Source: Burkholderiales bacterium (GTDB lineage: Bacteria; Pseudomonadota; Gammaproteobacteria; Burkholderiales; Burkholderiaceae_C). From it: a stretch of DNA of 64,000 nt. The notes beneath the pieces are model-generated. The model saw only the letters and a list, made by a program, of their open reading frames with translations, did not search any database and was not told the origin of the DNA. The first letter of the stretch is position 1; the number at the start of each line of letters is the position of its first letter. This document shows positions 36,634 to 45,201 of this stretch, one piece after another. The stretch is taken from contig JAUVWL010000011.1 of the NCBI GenBank assembly GCA_030604135.1, forward strand, positions 1-64,000, given 5' to 3'. The position numbers and the translations under genes were made by a program.

Positions 36634-37935
36634 TCAGCCCATGATGATCCAGAGAGCCAGCCCTTCGACCACCGTGCCGATGGTCAGGGCGGCCAGCAGC
36701 AGCTTCCATTTCTGCACCGGTACGCTGCCCATGGTCTTGCCGGTGCGCCCGTTGACGGCAATGTAGTGCCGCAGGCCACCCTTGGGGCCTTTCTGGTGGT
36801 AGGCGTACAGCCAGACCGGCAGGTACATGGCCACCCACCGGGTGCCCTTGAGGTCGATCCGCTCCTGCTCCCAGCGCACGCCCCGGTCGTAGCGCCGCAC
36901 CGACGGCAGCATCTGGGCCCTGGCGATCGAGAGCATCTTGTCTTGCAGGCGCGGCATGAGGTGCTGCACGTCCCGGTCGCGTTTCTCCGAGGTGTAGCCA
37001 GCGAGGTAGGACGCGTTCCACTTCACCGCGTTCTTGGTGTCAAACGGCAGGACGGCGTTGATGACGTTGTGCGTGTTGCTGCGGATATCGAAGTTGGCGC
37101 GGTGCTCGCTCGACTCGAGCGCCAGGTCGTCGACCGTGAAGTCCACATGCCTCTGAACCCGCCACACATCGGCATCGTAGTAGGTGGTCTTGTTCTTGCC
37201 GGTGCCCACGGTGTACTGGCGGGTCTTGATTTCGCCGGCACCGGCGGCATCGGCGCTGGCACGCGCGTCGACCACCATGTAGGGCAGGTAGACGCCCACC
37301 ACGTTGTCGGGGCTGAACTCTTCTTTGAACGCCTTGAGTGCAAACAGTTTTCGCTTGTCGACGAACTGGCGGATGCGCGCCACCGCATCGTCTTTCTTGA
37401 TATGGAATGGCAGCAGGGCGTCGGGCACGGCGCCGTTGTCGATCTGCTCATTGATCCCCAGCACATGTCTGCACCAGTGGCAACGCGCAGTCATCGCGTT
37501 TTCGGTGTTGATCACGACCTCGGCACCGCAGCCGCCACACTTGTAGCTGCGCAGGCTGGCCGCCTCGGAATCGATGTCGCGTGCGCCGGACGCGATCTGG
37601 GTACCCCGCAAATCGGCAATGCCTTCGCCCAGGCCGAAGGCCTCCTCCACACGGGCGGCCGTCCATTCGTGCCGGCAGTACAGACAGATGAGCCGGTCGG
37701 AGCCTGCGCGATGGCGCACCTCGGTCGAGCCACATCGCGGGCAGGGGTTGACGCCGTCGCGCAGTTCCTTGGCGGCAGTGTCGATCACGGCGGGGTCGGG
37801 CGCCGTCAGTTCGTCTCGTATGGGCTGGGGCAGCGAGGCCGGGTCCAGCGGGGGTTCTCCCGCTGCCGGTGGCATGTCATAGGGAGAGCCCGGGCCGGAC
37901 GGGCCAGCGGTCTTGCCGGATGGCTCGGACACCAT
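36634..37935 (-). CDS. Zinc-ribbon membrane protein (TFIIB-type zinc ribbon)
   Basis: This 433-aa protein has a Pro/Gly-rich N-terminus. It has two four-Cys ribbons: CPRCGSTEVRHRAGSDRLICLYC near 70 and CGGCGAEVVINTENAMTARCHWC near 140. A middle domain contains YLPYMVVDARASADAAG near 240, and a single C-terminal hydrophobic helix (KLLLAALTIGTVVEGLALWIIM) anchors it. Homologues are usually annotated only as TFIIB-type zinc-ribbon proteins beside SPFH genes. It starts 15 nt after the SPFH gene stop. The role is unknown. Confidence 0.75.
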   Translation of the reverse strand: MVSEPSGKTAGPSGPGSPYDMPPAAGEPPLDPASLPQPIRDELTAPDPAVIDTAAKELRDGVNPCPRCGSTEVRHRAGSDRLICLYCRHEWTAARVEEAFGLGEGIADLRGTQIASGARDIDSEAASLRSYKCGGCGAEVVINTENAMTARCHWCRHVLGINEQIDNGAVPDALLPFHIKKDDAVARIRQFVDKRKLFALKAFKEEFSPDNVVGVYLPYMVVDARASADAAGAGEIKTRQYTVGTGKNKTTYYDADVWRVQRHVDFTVDDLALESSEHRANFDIRSNTHNVINAVLPFDTKNAVKWNASYLAGYTSEKRDRDVQHLMPRLQDKMLSIARAQMLPSVRRYDRGVRWEQERIDLKGTRWVAMYLPVWLYAYHQKGPKGGLRHYIAVNGRTGKTMGSVPVQKWKLLLAALTIGTVVEGLALWIIMG

Positions 37936-37950
37936 GCCTTGTGCAGACCC

Positions 37951-39153
37951 TTACAGCCCGAGCGCCCGGGCCTTGACCGCGTCGTAGTCGGCCTGGGTGA
38001 TCAGTCCGGCGTCGAGCATCTGTTTGGCCTGGGTCAGTCGGGCCATCGCATCGTCTGCTGCGGGTGCGGCTGGCGGCGCCGGGTTTGTGGCCGGCTGCAC
38101 CACCGGGGCGACGGCCGGCGCCTGGGCCGTGGGCTGTTGCAGACCGGCAATGCCGCCCAGGCCGCCGGTGGCAATGCCCATGCCCATGATGCCACCGACG
38201 CCGGCGTTCTCACCGGCAGACTGGATGCCGGCAGCAACAGAAGCCTGCAGGTTGGAGTTGCCGCGTGCGCCGACCAGGGCGTCGGCACGCTGCACCGTCC
38301 TGAGCAGCTCACGGGTGTGGGCGTCGTACTCGATGGCAACGATCGCGGTCTTGACGATTTGAAGGCCGCGGTCGGTCTTCCAGCGGTAGTTTTGCTCAAC
38401 CGCATCGGACAGGCTGCTGGCGAAACCGATGGAGTCCTGCTGGATCCGGGTGATCCGGTTACCTTTGCCGGGATCGTTGGTGTAGTGGCTGAAGGCAGGC
38501 GCCAGCGAGCTCACGACCTCGTTGAACAGCTGGCCGGCCGCCGGGTTGTCCAGGTCGGTGAAATCGAACACCCGACCGGCCTGCAGGTAGCTGGCCGGCA
38601 CAAATCCCTTGACGAACCGTATCGGGTCCACGATTTGCAAGGTGTAGCTGCCGCGGGTGATCGCGCCCACCTGCGCATTCAGGTAACCATCGTCCCAGTA
38701 GATCTCGGACTGGGTGCCGAAGCGGTTCTCCGGCAACTCCTTGAGGGACACAAAAAAGGCCGCTTGCTGTGCCCCGGGTTGGCCGCCGAACTTGAAGCGC
38801 TCCCAGCTCTGGCGAATCAGTGAATCGAACAGACCGCCGCCGCTGAAGATCGATTGCGACTGCAGGTCGTTGGAATTCCATTCGTACCCACCCGCCTCGG
38901 CCACGAAAGCGGTGATGGCGCCGTCCTGCATCAGCAGCAGCCCGTAACCTTCGGGAACGACGATGCGCGAACCGTTGGTGATGATGTTGCTCGATCCGCG
39001 GGTGTTCGACCCCCTGCCGGCGTTGGTGCCGCGCGGCACGGCTGCGAACAGCGCCGCCGTGGGCGACAAGCCATCGGGGATGGTGTGGAAGTCTTTCCAC
39101 TGGTCAGCCAGTGAGCCACCGATCGAACCTGCTGCTGCCTGAATGAGGCCCAT
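37951..39153 (-). CDS. SPFH-domain protein with C-terminal SHOCT-like motif (YdjI/virion-core-like)
   Basis: This 400-aa protein starts MGLIQAAAGSIGGSLADQWKD. The SPFH-like core (residues ~50-280) contains IVVPEGYGLLLMQDGAITAFV and SYTLQIVDPIRFVKGFVP. A Gly/Ala/Pro-rich linker follows. The last 30 residues (MARLTQAKQMLDAGLITQADYDAVKARAL) match the SHOCT short helical motif. SPFH proteins form membrane-associated oligomers. With the zinc-ribbon and small membrane genes downstream it forms a probable three-gene operon of unknown function. Confidence 0.85.
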   Translation of the reverse strand: MGLIQAAAGSIGGSLADQWKDFHTIPDGLSPTAALFAAVPRGTNAGRGSNTRGSSNIITNGSRIVVPEGYGLLLMQDGAITAFVAEAGGYEWNSNDLQSQSIFSGGGLFDSLIRQSWERFKFGGQPGAQQAAFFVSLKELPENRFGTQSEIYWDDGYLNAQVGAITRGSYTLQIVDPIRFVKGFVPASYLQAGRVFDFTDLDNPAAGQLFNEVVSSLAPAFSHYTNDPGKGNRITRIQQDSIGFASSLSDAVEQNYRWKTDRGLQIVKTAIVAIEYDAHTRELLRTVQRADALVGARGNSNLQASVAAGIQSAGENAGVGGIMGMGIATGGLGGIAGLQQPTAQAPAVAPVVQPATNPAPPAAPAADDAMARLTQAKQMLDAGLITQADYDAVKARALGL

Positions 39154-39303
39154 ATGCTCTCCTTGACCCGGTTGGTGTGTTGAGGCGATGCCGGACGGAC
39201 GCGGCGTTCACCTCGGCCGACTTTAACTTATGACGTGGGTAACGTCAGCGGCCTCGGGGTACGGCGGGATGATCGAAACACCCCCAGTGGATCGACGCCT
39301 GCC

Positions 39304-40068
39304 TCACACATCAGGCGGGGTCCACCGTATCGGGCCGTACCAGGCCTGGCTGCGAACGCCGGTGTTGTTGCTGTCGGTCATGAGGGCCATGCCGGTCATC
39401 CGGGTTGCAGGCTCCCCGAAAGCACGCTCGTAATCGGCGGCCAGGTTGCGTTTCACATCGGTCCACCTTCCCAGCGGGGCATCGCCGGAGACCACCACCA
39501 GCTTGCGCACCCGGCCGCTGCGCGGATGCGGGATCAGGGTGCCCACAGGGCGTGTGGGGTCCCAGACATACATCAGTGTGGCATAGGGCAGTGGCTCGCC
39601 GGTCAGCGCCATCAGCAGATCGGACATCCGTTGGTCGCGCGCCGAAAACCGGCTGCGGTCGCCATCGAAATGAAGGATCAGCCGCAGCGGGGCGTCATCG
39701 ACCTGCACATCGCCGACGTCGGCGAGCGCGTTGTGTTCGTTCAGGTACCAGGCAAACTGAAGCCTGCCGAGGGCTGGGCCATGGACTTCCAGAGCGTGAC
39801 GGACGAGGCTGTCGCCGCCCTGGCTGTCGGCATGCAAGGCGGGGCGCCCGGCGTGAAACACCGGCCGGTAGTCGGTCGGCTTGCGTTGCCCGATGCGCTG
39901 GTGCCGCCAGCCTGCTCCAGCAGGGGCTGGGGGCCATGCGCTGGCCCGGGCCCAGTCGCTGTCATTGAGTTCTGGGTCCGGCGTGGCAGTCCTGCGGGGT
40001 GTGCTGCCACAGGCGTTGACAAAGACGCTGGCGCTCAGGGCACAGCAAAGCCAATGGCGGCGGTTCAT
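39304..40068 (-). CDS. DUF3047-family lipoprotein
   Basis: This 254-aa protein starts at 40068 (MNRRHWLCCALSASVFVNAC); another Met is three codons upstream. The lipobox VNAC predicts a lipoprotein. The core carries GDVQVDDAPLRLILHFDGDRSRFS, MYVWDPTRPVGTLIPHPRSGRVRKLVV and a C-terminal ALMTDSNNTGVRSQAWYGPIRW, as in DUF3047. Function is unknown. It is divergent from ompW; a candidate Fnr box lies 58 bp upstream of its start. Confidence 0.82.
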   Translation of the reverse strand: MNRRHWLCCALSASVFVNACGSTPRRTATPDPELNDSDWARASAWPPAPAGAGWRHQRIGQRKPTDYRPVFHAGRPALHADSQGGDSLVRHALEVHGPALGRLQFAWYLNEHNALADVGDVQVDDAPLRLILHFDGDRSRFSARDQRMSDLLMALTGEPLPYATLMYVWDPTRPVGTLIPHPRSGRVRKLVVVSGDAPLGRWTDVKRNLAADYERAFGEPATRMTGMALMTDSNNTGVRSQAWYGPIRWTPPDV

Positions 40069-40125
40069 GGAGGGCATCGAATCAAAGATGGCAGCATGTT
40101 GACGACGGCGTTCAATGTCCCCGGC

Positions 40126-40139
40126 TTGACCCAGATCAA
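40126..40139 (+). promoter_or_regulatory. Candidate Fnr/Anr box, distal site between DUF3047 gene and ompW
   Basis: TTGAC-CCAG-ATCAA matches the Fnr consensus at 9 of 10 positions and is the best such site in the window. It lies exactly 60 bp (about six helical turns) upstream of a second, weaker box. It could serve ompW from about -101.5 or the divergent lipoprotein gene. Confidence 0.6.
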
Positions 40140-40185
40140 ACTGCATGCCGGAAATGGCCCATGGCCAGGGTGGCCGGTGATTTGC

Positions 40186-40227
40186 TTGATCTTTCGCAAC
40201 TGCCAGGGACGTGAGACCGACTGTAAT
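40186..40227 (+). promoter_or_regulatory. Candidate Fnr-dependent ompW promoter (proximal box and -10)
   Basis: TTGAT-CTTT-CGCAA (40186-40199) matches the Fnr consensus at 8 of 10. TGTAAT at 40222-40227 (5/6 to the -10 consensus) would place the box centre at -41.5, the class-II position, with transcription starting near 40234 and ompW translation at 40267. Confidence 0.5.
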
Positions 40228-40266
40228 GCGCAGCGGGAATGTCCCCGTTTCGAGGAATGAGAGCAG

Positions 40267-40863
40267 ATGATGAAAAAGCATATTCTGGCTGTGGCCGCCA
40301 TTTCCATGATCGCTTCCGGCGCCGTCGTGGCGCAGGATTTCAAAGAGGGTTCCGTGCTGGTCCGCGCCCGCGCCGTCTACCTGGACAGCGCCAACAAGGA
40401 CAGCACCGGCCTGAAGCTGAATGTCAACAACAAGACCATTCCTGAAGTCGACATCAGCTACTTCCTGAGCCCCAACATCGCGGCCGAGCTCATCCTGACC
40501 GTGCCGCAGAAGCACCGCGTGTCGGCTGACACCACCCGCATCGGGTCCCTCAAGCACCTGCCGCCGACCCTGACGATCCAGTACCACTTCCAGGGCGCAG
40601 GCTTCAAGCCCTATGTGGGTGCCGGCCTGAATTACACCCGCTTCAGTTCGGTCAAGCTGCCCGCCGGTGTCGACATCAAGCGCAACAGCGTGGGGCTGGC
40701 CTTGCAGGCCGGTGTCGATATTCCGATCGGCTCCAACCTCTACCTGAACTTCGACATCAAGAAGGTCAACATCGGCACCAAGGTGTCGGCTGGTGGCGCC
40801 GAGATCGGCAAGTTCAAGGTCGACCCGTGGCTGGCCGGCGTGGGTCTGGGCTGGCGCTTCTGA
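40267..40863 (+). CDS. ompW: OmpW-family outer-membrane beta-barrel protein
   Basis: This 198-aa protein has a signal peptide (KKHILAVAAISMIASGAVVAQ) and an eight-strand barrel pattern: GSVLVRARAVYLD, EVDISYFLSPNIAAELILTVPQKH, PPTLTIQYHFQ, FKPYVGAGLNYTRF and the C-terminal aromatic F (GVGLGWRF). OmpW forms a narrow hydrophobic channel. In E. coli and others it is Fnr-controlled, which fits the boxes upstream here. A strong terminator follows. It may start at the second Met (40270). Confidence 0.93.
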   Translation: MMKKHILAVAAISMIASGAVVAQDFKEGSVLVRARAVYLDSANKDSTGLKLNVNNKTIPEVDISYFLSPNIAAELILTVPQKHRVSADTTRIGSLKHLPPTLTIQYHFQGAGFKPYVGAGLNYTRFSSVKLPAGVDIKRNSVGLALQAGVDIPIGSNLYLNFDIKKVNIGTKVSAGGAEIGKFKVDPWLAGVGLGWRF

Positions 40864-40905
40864 CACCTGTCGCACCAAGAATCCAGGTTTTTCCAGGTTT
40901 GACTA

Positions 40906-40939
40906 CCCGATGGCACCGGTTGCCATCGGGCCTTTTTTT
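40906..40939 (+). terminator. Intrinsic terminator of ompW
   Basis: CCCGATGGCA (40906-40915) and TGCCATCGGG (40921-40930) form a perfect 10-bp stem with a 5-nt loop, followed by CCTTTTTTT. This is a strong Rho-independent terminator 42 bp after the stop. Confidence 0.92.
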
Positions 40940-41074
40940 CGCCAGCAGCCGGTGCGGCTTGCCGGGCGGCAAAGCCTTCAGCGTGGGTGAGGCGGCGCAT
41001 TTGGCGTGGGCGTGACCTTGGTCGCGTTGCTGCCAGAATGGCGGACTTTCCCCGACATAGAAGGAGACCGCAGC

Positions 41075-42352
41075 ATGAAGCTCGAAACCCTGGCCGTCCA
41101 CGGCGGCTACACGCCCGATCCGACCACCAAGGCGGTGGCGGTGCCCATCTACCAGACCGTCGCCTACGCCTTCGACAACACCCAGCACGGCGCCGACCTG
41201 TTTGACCTCAAGGTGCCGGGCAACATCTACAGCCGCATCATGAACCCCACCAATGGGGTCCTGGAAGCCCGCATCGCGGCGCTGGAGGGTGGCATCGGTG
41301 CACTGGCCGTGGCTTCGGGCATGGCGGCCATCACCTACGCCATCCAGACCATTGCCGAAACGGGCGACAACATCGTCTCGGCTTCCACACTCTATGGCGG
41401 CACCTACAACCTGTTCGCCCACACCTTCCCGCAGCAGGGCATCACGGTGCGCTTTGCCGACCCGAGCGACCCGGCTGCGTTCGCCGCGCTGATCGACGAA
41501 CGCACCAAGGCCATCTACTGCGAATCGGTGGGCAACCCGCTGGGCAACGTGACCGATATGGGTGCGCTGGCGAAGGTGGCCCACGCGGCCGGCGTGCCGC
41601 TGATCGTCGACAACACCGTGCCCAGCCCCTATCTGTGCCGCCCGTTCGAGCACGGTGCCGATATCGTGGTGCACTCGCTGACCAAGTACCTGGGCGGCCA
41701 CGGCACCAGCATCGGGGGGGCCATCGTTGACAGCGGCACATTCCCCTGGTCCGAGCACAAGGCGCGCTTCAAGCGCCTGAACGAACCCGACGTGAGCTAC
41801 CACGGTGTGGTGTACACCGAGGCTCTGGGACCGGCGGCCTATATTGCGCGTGCCCGTGTGGTGCCGCTGCGCAACATGGGCGCGGCGCTCTCGCCGATGA
41901 ACGCCTTCCAGATCCTGCAGGGCATCGAGACCCTGGCGCTGCGTATGGACCGAATCTGCGAGAACGCCGTGAAGGTGGCCACCCACCTCAAGAGCCACCC
42001 ATCGGTGGAATGGGTGAATTACGCCGGACTGCCTGAACACCCGGATCACGGCTTGGTGCAGCGGTACATGGGTGGGCGGGCATCCGGCATCATCAGTTTC
42101 GGCCTCAAATCCGGGGACGCCATGGCCGCAGGCGCGCGCTTCCAGGACGCACTGAAGCTGTTCACCCGCCTGGTCAACATCGGTGATGCCAAGTCGCTCG
42201 CCTGCCACCCGGCCTCGACCACCCACCGCCAGCTCAACGCCGACGAGCTGAAGAAGGCCGGTGTCAGCACCGACATGGTCCGCCTGTCGATCGGCATCGA
42301 GCACATCGACGACCTGATCGCTGATCTGGAGCAGGCTTTGGCTGCGGTCTGA
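41075..42352 (+). CDS. metY: O-acetylhomoserine sulfhydrylase / aminocarboxypropyltransferase
   Basis: This 425-aa PLP enzyme of the Cys/Met metabolism family makes homocysteine from O-acetylhomoserine and sulfide. It starts [20 protein letters not shown] after AAGGAGA. Motifs are [22 protein letters not shown] and the Schiff-base lysine in [12 protein letters not shown] near residue 205. The length fits MetY rather than the shorter MetB/MetC. With ahcY and metF nearby it strengthens the methionine-cycle theme, but it has its own transcript. Confidence 0.94.
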   Translation: MKLETLAVHGGYTPDPTTKAVAVPIYQTVAYAFDNTQHGADLFDLKVPGNIYSRIMNPTNGVLEARIAALEGGIGALAVASGMAAITYAIQTIAETGDNIVSASTLYGGTYNLFAHTFPQQGITVRFADPSDPAAFAALIDERTKAIYCESVGNPLGNVTDMGALAKVAHAAGVPLIVDNTVPSPYLCRPFEHGADIVVHSLTKYLGGHGTSIGGAIVDSGTFPWSEHKARFKRLNEPDVSYHGVVYTEALGPAAYIARARVVPLRNMGAALSPMNAFQILQGIETLALRMDRICENAVKVATHLKSHPSVEWVNYAGLPEHPDHGLVQRYMGGRASGIISFGLKSGDAMAAGARFQDALKLFTRLVNIGDAKSLACHPASTTHRQLNADELKKAGVSTDMVRLSIGIEHIDDLIADLEQALAAV

Positions 42353-42370
42353 CGCGTCCGGTTCCTGATA

Positions 42371-42400
42371 ACAATAAACCCGCCAAGGCGGGTTTATTGT
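42371..42400. terminator. Bidirectional terminator between metY and paaE
   Basis: ACAATAAACCCGCC and GGCGGGTTTATTGT are perfect 14-bp arms around AA. The A/T ends give a T-rich tract on both strands, so it can stop both converging transcripts (metY and the paa operon). Confidence 0.9.
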
Positions 42401-42419
42401 CGGGGCCGCCGCAGGCGGA

Positions 42420-43529
42420 TCAACGCTCGTCGTAACTCACCACCAGCTTGTCGGTGGTGGGGCGTGCCTGGCAGCTCAGCACAAAGCCCTTTTCGGTTTC
42501 CCAGGGTTCGAGCGTGAAGTTCTTGTCCATGCTGACGCTGCCTTCCATCACTTTGGCGCGGCAGGTGCAGCAGACCCCGCCCTTGCACGACCAGGGCAGG
42601 TCCAGCCCGGCATTCAGGGCCACGTCCAGCACGTGCTCGTCCTTGTTCATCCACAGCTGGTGTGGCTTGCCATCGACCACCACGGTCAGCTCGACTTCGC
42701 CGGCCTCCCGCACGGCTGGATGACCCAATACCGCGGCCTGCCGCTGGCTGGCCGGCAAGGCCTCCAGCGTCGGTGACGTGAAGCGTTCGGTGTGGATGCG
42801 GTCGGGGCGCACACCCGCGTCCAGCAAGGCCTTCTCGGTGCTTTCGATCATCGCCTCTGGGCCGCAGACAAACACCTCGTCCATGCTGCCCACCGGCAGC
42901 AGTGCAGCGATGATCTGGCGCACTTTGTCGCTGTCGATGCGTCCTTCGAGCAGCGGCACCTCCAGCGCCTGGCGCGACAGCACGTGGATCAGTGTCAGCC
43001 GGCCCGGGTAGCGGTCTTTCAGGTCCTGCAGGGCCTCGTTGAACATGACGCTGGCCATGCGGCGGTTGCCGTAGACCAGGGTGAATTTGGCGTCGGGCGA
43101 CTCTTCCAGCGTGCTGGCCATGATCGACAGGATGGGCGTGATGCCCGAGCCGGCCGCAAAGCCCACCCGGTGCAAGGCACGTGGCTTGTGGATGGTGAAA
43201 CGCCCGTCCGGCGGCATCACGCGCAGCGTGTCGCCGGCCTTGAGCTGGGTGGCGGCCCAGTTGGAGAACACGCCGCCTTCGACCGGGCGTATGCCCAGCG
43301 TGACCTCGCCGTGTTTCACCAGCCGGCTGCGCGGGCTGCTGATGGAGTAGCTGCGGCGCACCTCCTGGCCGCCGATGTCGGCGCGCAGGGTCAGGAACTG
43401 GCCGGGCTCGAAGGCGAAGGTCTCGCGCAGGGGCTCGGGAATGGCCAGCGAGACGGCGACCGCGCCGGCCGCTTCCGGATCGACGCGGGCCACGGTGAGT
43501 TCATGGAAGCGGGGGGTGGCGGTGCTCAT
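42420..43529 (-). CDS. paaE: Phenylacetyl-CoA epoxidase reductase subunit PaaE
   Basis: This 369-aa flavin/iron-sulfur reductase supplies electrons from NADPH to the di-iron epoxidase. Residues ~1-110 are the FAD domain (RRSYSISSPR), ~110-240 the NAD(P) domain (GFAAGSGITPILSIM, EVFVCGPEAMIE) and ~275-369 a plant-type [2Fe-2S] domain (CKGGVCCTCRAKVMEG plus LSCQA). It is the last gene of paaABCDE, 3 nt after paaD. Confidence 0.96.
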   Translation of the reverse strand: MSTATPRFHELTVARVDPEAAGAVAVSLAIPEPLRETFAFEPGQFLTLRADIGGQEVRRSYSISSPRSRLVKHGEVTLGIRPVEGGVFSNWAATQLKAGDTLRVMPPDGRFTIHKPRALHRVGFAAGSGITPILSIMASTLEESPDAKFTLVYGNRRMASVMFNEALQDLKDRYPGRLTLIHVLSRQALEVPLLEGRIDSDKVRQIIAALLPVGSMDEVFVCGPEAMIESTEKALLDAGVRPDRIHTERFTSPTLEALPASQRQAAVLGHPAVREAGEVELTVVVDGKPHQLWMNKDEHVLDVALNAGLDLPWSCKGGVCCTCRAKVMEGSVSMDKNFTLEPWETEKGFVLSCQARPTTDKLVVSYDER

Positions 43530-43532
43530 GGT

Positions 43533-44066
43533 TCAGTACGGCTTGAAATAGTCGAAGGGTTCGAGGCAGTCCAGGCAGCGGTACAGCGCCTTGCAGGCCG
43601 TGGAGCCGAAGGGGGCGGTTTGCGTGGTGTTGTGCGAGCCGCACTGCGGGCAGGGCACATCCACCGGGCGGGCGGCGTGGCGGCTGAACTGGAGCGCGCC
43701 GGTGCCGGTGCTGGCCGTGCTGCCGCACTGCGGCGGCGCGATGCCGTAGGCACGCAACTTCTCTTTGGCGGCCTCGCTCATCCAGTCGGTGGTCCAGGCG
43801 GGGGAGAGCTGGGTCACCACACGGCCGGGCAGGCCGGCGGCGCGCAGCGCGGCCACGATATCGTCCTCGATCTGGCCCATGGCCGGGCAGCCGCTGTAGG
43901 TGGGCGTGATGACGACCTCGGGCACGCCGTCGGCGCCCGCGCGGACCTCGCGCAGGATGCCCAGCTCACCCAGGCTGATGACCGGGATCTCCGGGTCGGC
44001 CAAGTGCACCACAGCCTGGGCCACGGCCTGCAGGGACGCATCGGTGGCCAAGCCCATGGGGTTCAC
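43533..44066 (-). CDS. paaD: Phenylacetate pathway protein PaaD (MIP18/DUF59 plus zinc site)
   Basis: This 177-aa protein has a DUF59 domain (LADPEIPVISLGELGILREV, TPTYSGCPAMGQIEDDI) and a C-terminal four-Cys site (CPQCGSHNTTQTAPFGSTACKALYRCLDC). It is thought to help Fe-S assembly of the epoxidase complex. The ATG overlaps the paaC stop by ATGA. Confidence 0.95.
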   Translation of the reverse strand: MNPMGLATDASLQAVAQAVVHLADPEIPVISLGELGILREVRAGADGVPEVVITPTYSGCPAMGQIEDDIVAALRAAGLPGRVVTQLSPAWTTDWMSEAAKEKLRAYGIAPPQCGSTASTGTGALQFSRHAARPVDVPCPQCGSHNTTQTAPFGSTACKALYRCLDCLEPFDYFKPY

Positions 44067-44905
44067 CAGACGGCGGTCGGGTGGGCGCGGGCCAGGCTTT
44101 GCATCTCGGCCAGCAGAAAACCCAGGTGCTCGGAGTGCACGCCCACATGGCCCTGGGCCACATAACCCTGGTGCGGCTGGTCGTGGCGCGTCAGCGTGGC
44201 CTCGGTCAGCGTTTCGTTGACCAGGGTGTCCCAGTCGTCGCGCAGCGCGGTGATGTCCACGCCCGTGCCGTCCTGCGCCGCGGCGCGCTCGGCCGGACCG
44301 GGCTGCCAGAAAGCCTCACAGAAGGGCAGCAGGTGGTCGATGGCGGCCTGGGCGCGGCGGTGCGATTCTTCGGTGCCATCGCCGAAGCGCACCAGCCAGT
44401 CGCTGGCGTGCTGCAGGTGGTAGCGCACCTCCTTGAGCGACTTCGCGGCGATGCCGGCCAGCTGTGCGTCGGTCGATGACTGCAGCCGGTCCCAGACCAG
44501 CAACATCAGGGCGCTGACCAGGAAATTGCGGGCGATGGTCACCGCGTAGTCGCGCTCGGCCACCGCATAGCCCACCAGGGCGCCGTGGTGCGGCAGCTCC
44601 ATGATCGTGTGGTTGCGGAATTCGGCGGTGTCGCGGAAGTAGGCCAGCGTGTCCTCGGTCACGCGGCCGTCCTGGCGGGCGCCCTGCAGGTGGGCAAAGC
44701 GTTGCGCCAGCGCGCCGTCGGCGTTGATCTGCGCGGCGGCGTGCTGGTAGAGCAGGCGCGCCTGACCGATCAGGTCCAGGCTGTTGTTGGCCAGGGCCAA
44801 ATCTTCTTCGAGGATGGGGCCGTGGCCGCACCACTCGGCGTTGCGCTGGCCCAGCACCAGCGCGTTGTCGGCCAGGTGCAGCAAATAGTCGACCGGCGCC
44901 TGCAT
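44063..44905 (-). CDS. paaC: Phenylacetyl-CoA epoxidase structural subunit PaaC
   Basis: This 280-aa ferritin-like helical subunit starts [27 protein letters not shown]. It pairs with PaaA but lacks a complete di-iron site. Family motifs are EEDLALANNSLDLIGQARLLYQHAA and LKEVRYHLQHASDWLVRFGDGTEES. The start at 44905 shares one base with the paaB stop (TGATG), so translation is coupled. Confidence 0.95.
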   Translation of the reverse strand: MQAPVDYLLHLADNALVLGQRNAEWCGHGPILEEDLALANNSLDLIGQARLLYQHAAAQINADGALAQRFAHLQGARQDGRVTEDTLAYFRDTAEFRNHTIMELPHHGALVGYAVAERDYAVTIARNFLVSALMLLVWDRLQSSTDAQLAGIAAKSLKEVRYHLQHASDWLVRFGDGTEESHRRAQAAIDHLLPFCEAFWQPGPAERAAAQDGTGVDITALRDDWDTLVNETLTEATLTRHDQPHQGYVAQGHVGVHSEHLGFLLAEMQSLARAHPTAVW

Positions 44906-45201
44906 CACATGTGCCCCACTTTTTCCGGGATTTCGTAGAAGGTCGGGTGGCGATACACCTTGTCGGCCGCCGGGTCGAAGAAGCTGTCCTTGCTGTCGGG
45001 CTCGCTGGCGGTGATGGCGGTCGAGGGCACGACCCAGATGCTCACGCCCTCCTGGCGGCGCGTGTAGACGTCGCGCGCCATCTGCAGCGCGTGGCGCGCG
45101 TCGCTGGCGTGCAGGCTGCCGCAGTGCTTGTGCTCCAGGCCCTGCTTGCTGCGGACGAAGACCTCCCAAAGAGGCCATTCCTTGAGTGCGGGTGCGTTCA
45201 T
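44905..45201 (-). CDS. paaB: Phenylacetyl-CoA epoxidase subunit PaaB
   Basis: This 98-aa subunit is of typical size, with [27 protein letters not shown] and [21 protein letters not shown]. PaaB bridges the PaaAC heterodimers. The ATG overlaps the paaA stop (ATGA at 45201-45198). Confidence 0.96.
   Translation of the reverse strand: MNAPALKEWPLWEVFVRSKQGLEHKHCGSLHASDARHALQMARDVYTRRQEGVSIWVVPSTAITASEPDSKDSFFDPAADKVYRHPTFYEIPEKVGHM

Noticed and set aside
36619..38823. Plus-strand open frame of 734 codons opposite the zinc-ribbon and SPFH genes
   Set aside because: It spans two real genes and the gap between them on the other strand, and its composition is typical of antisense frames in GC-rich DNA.
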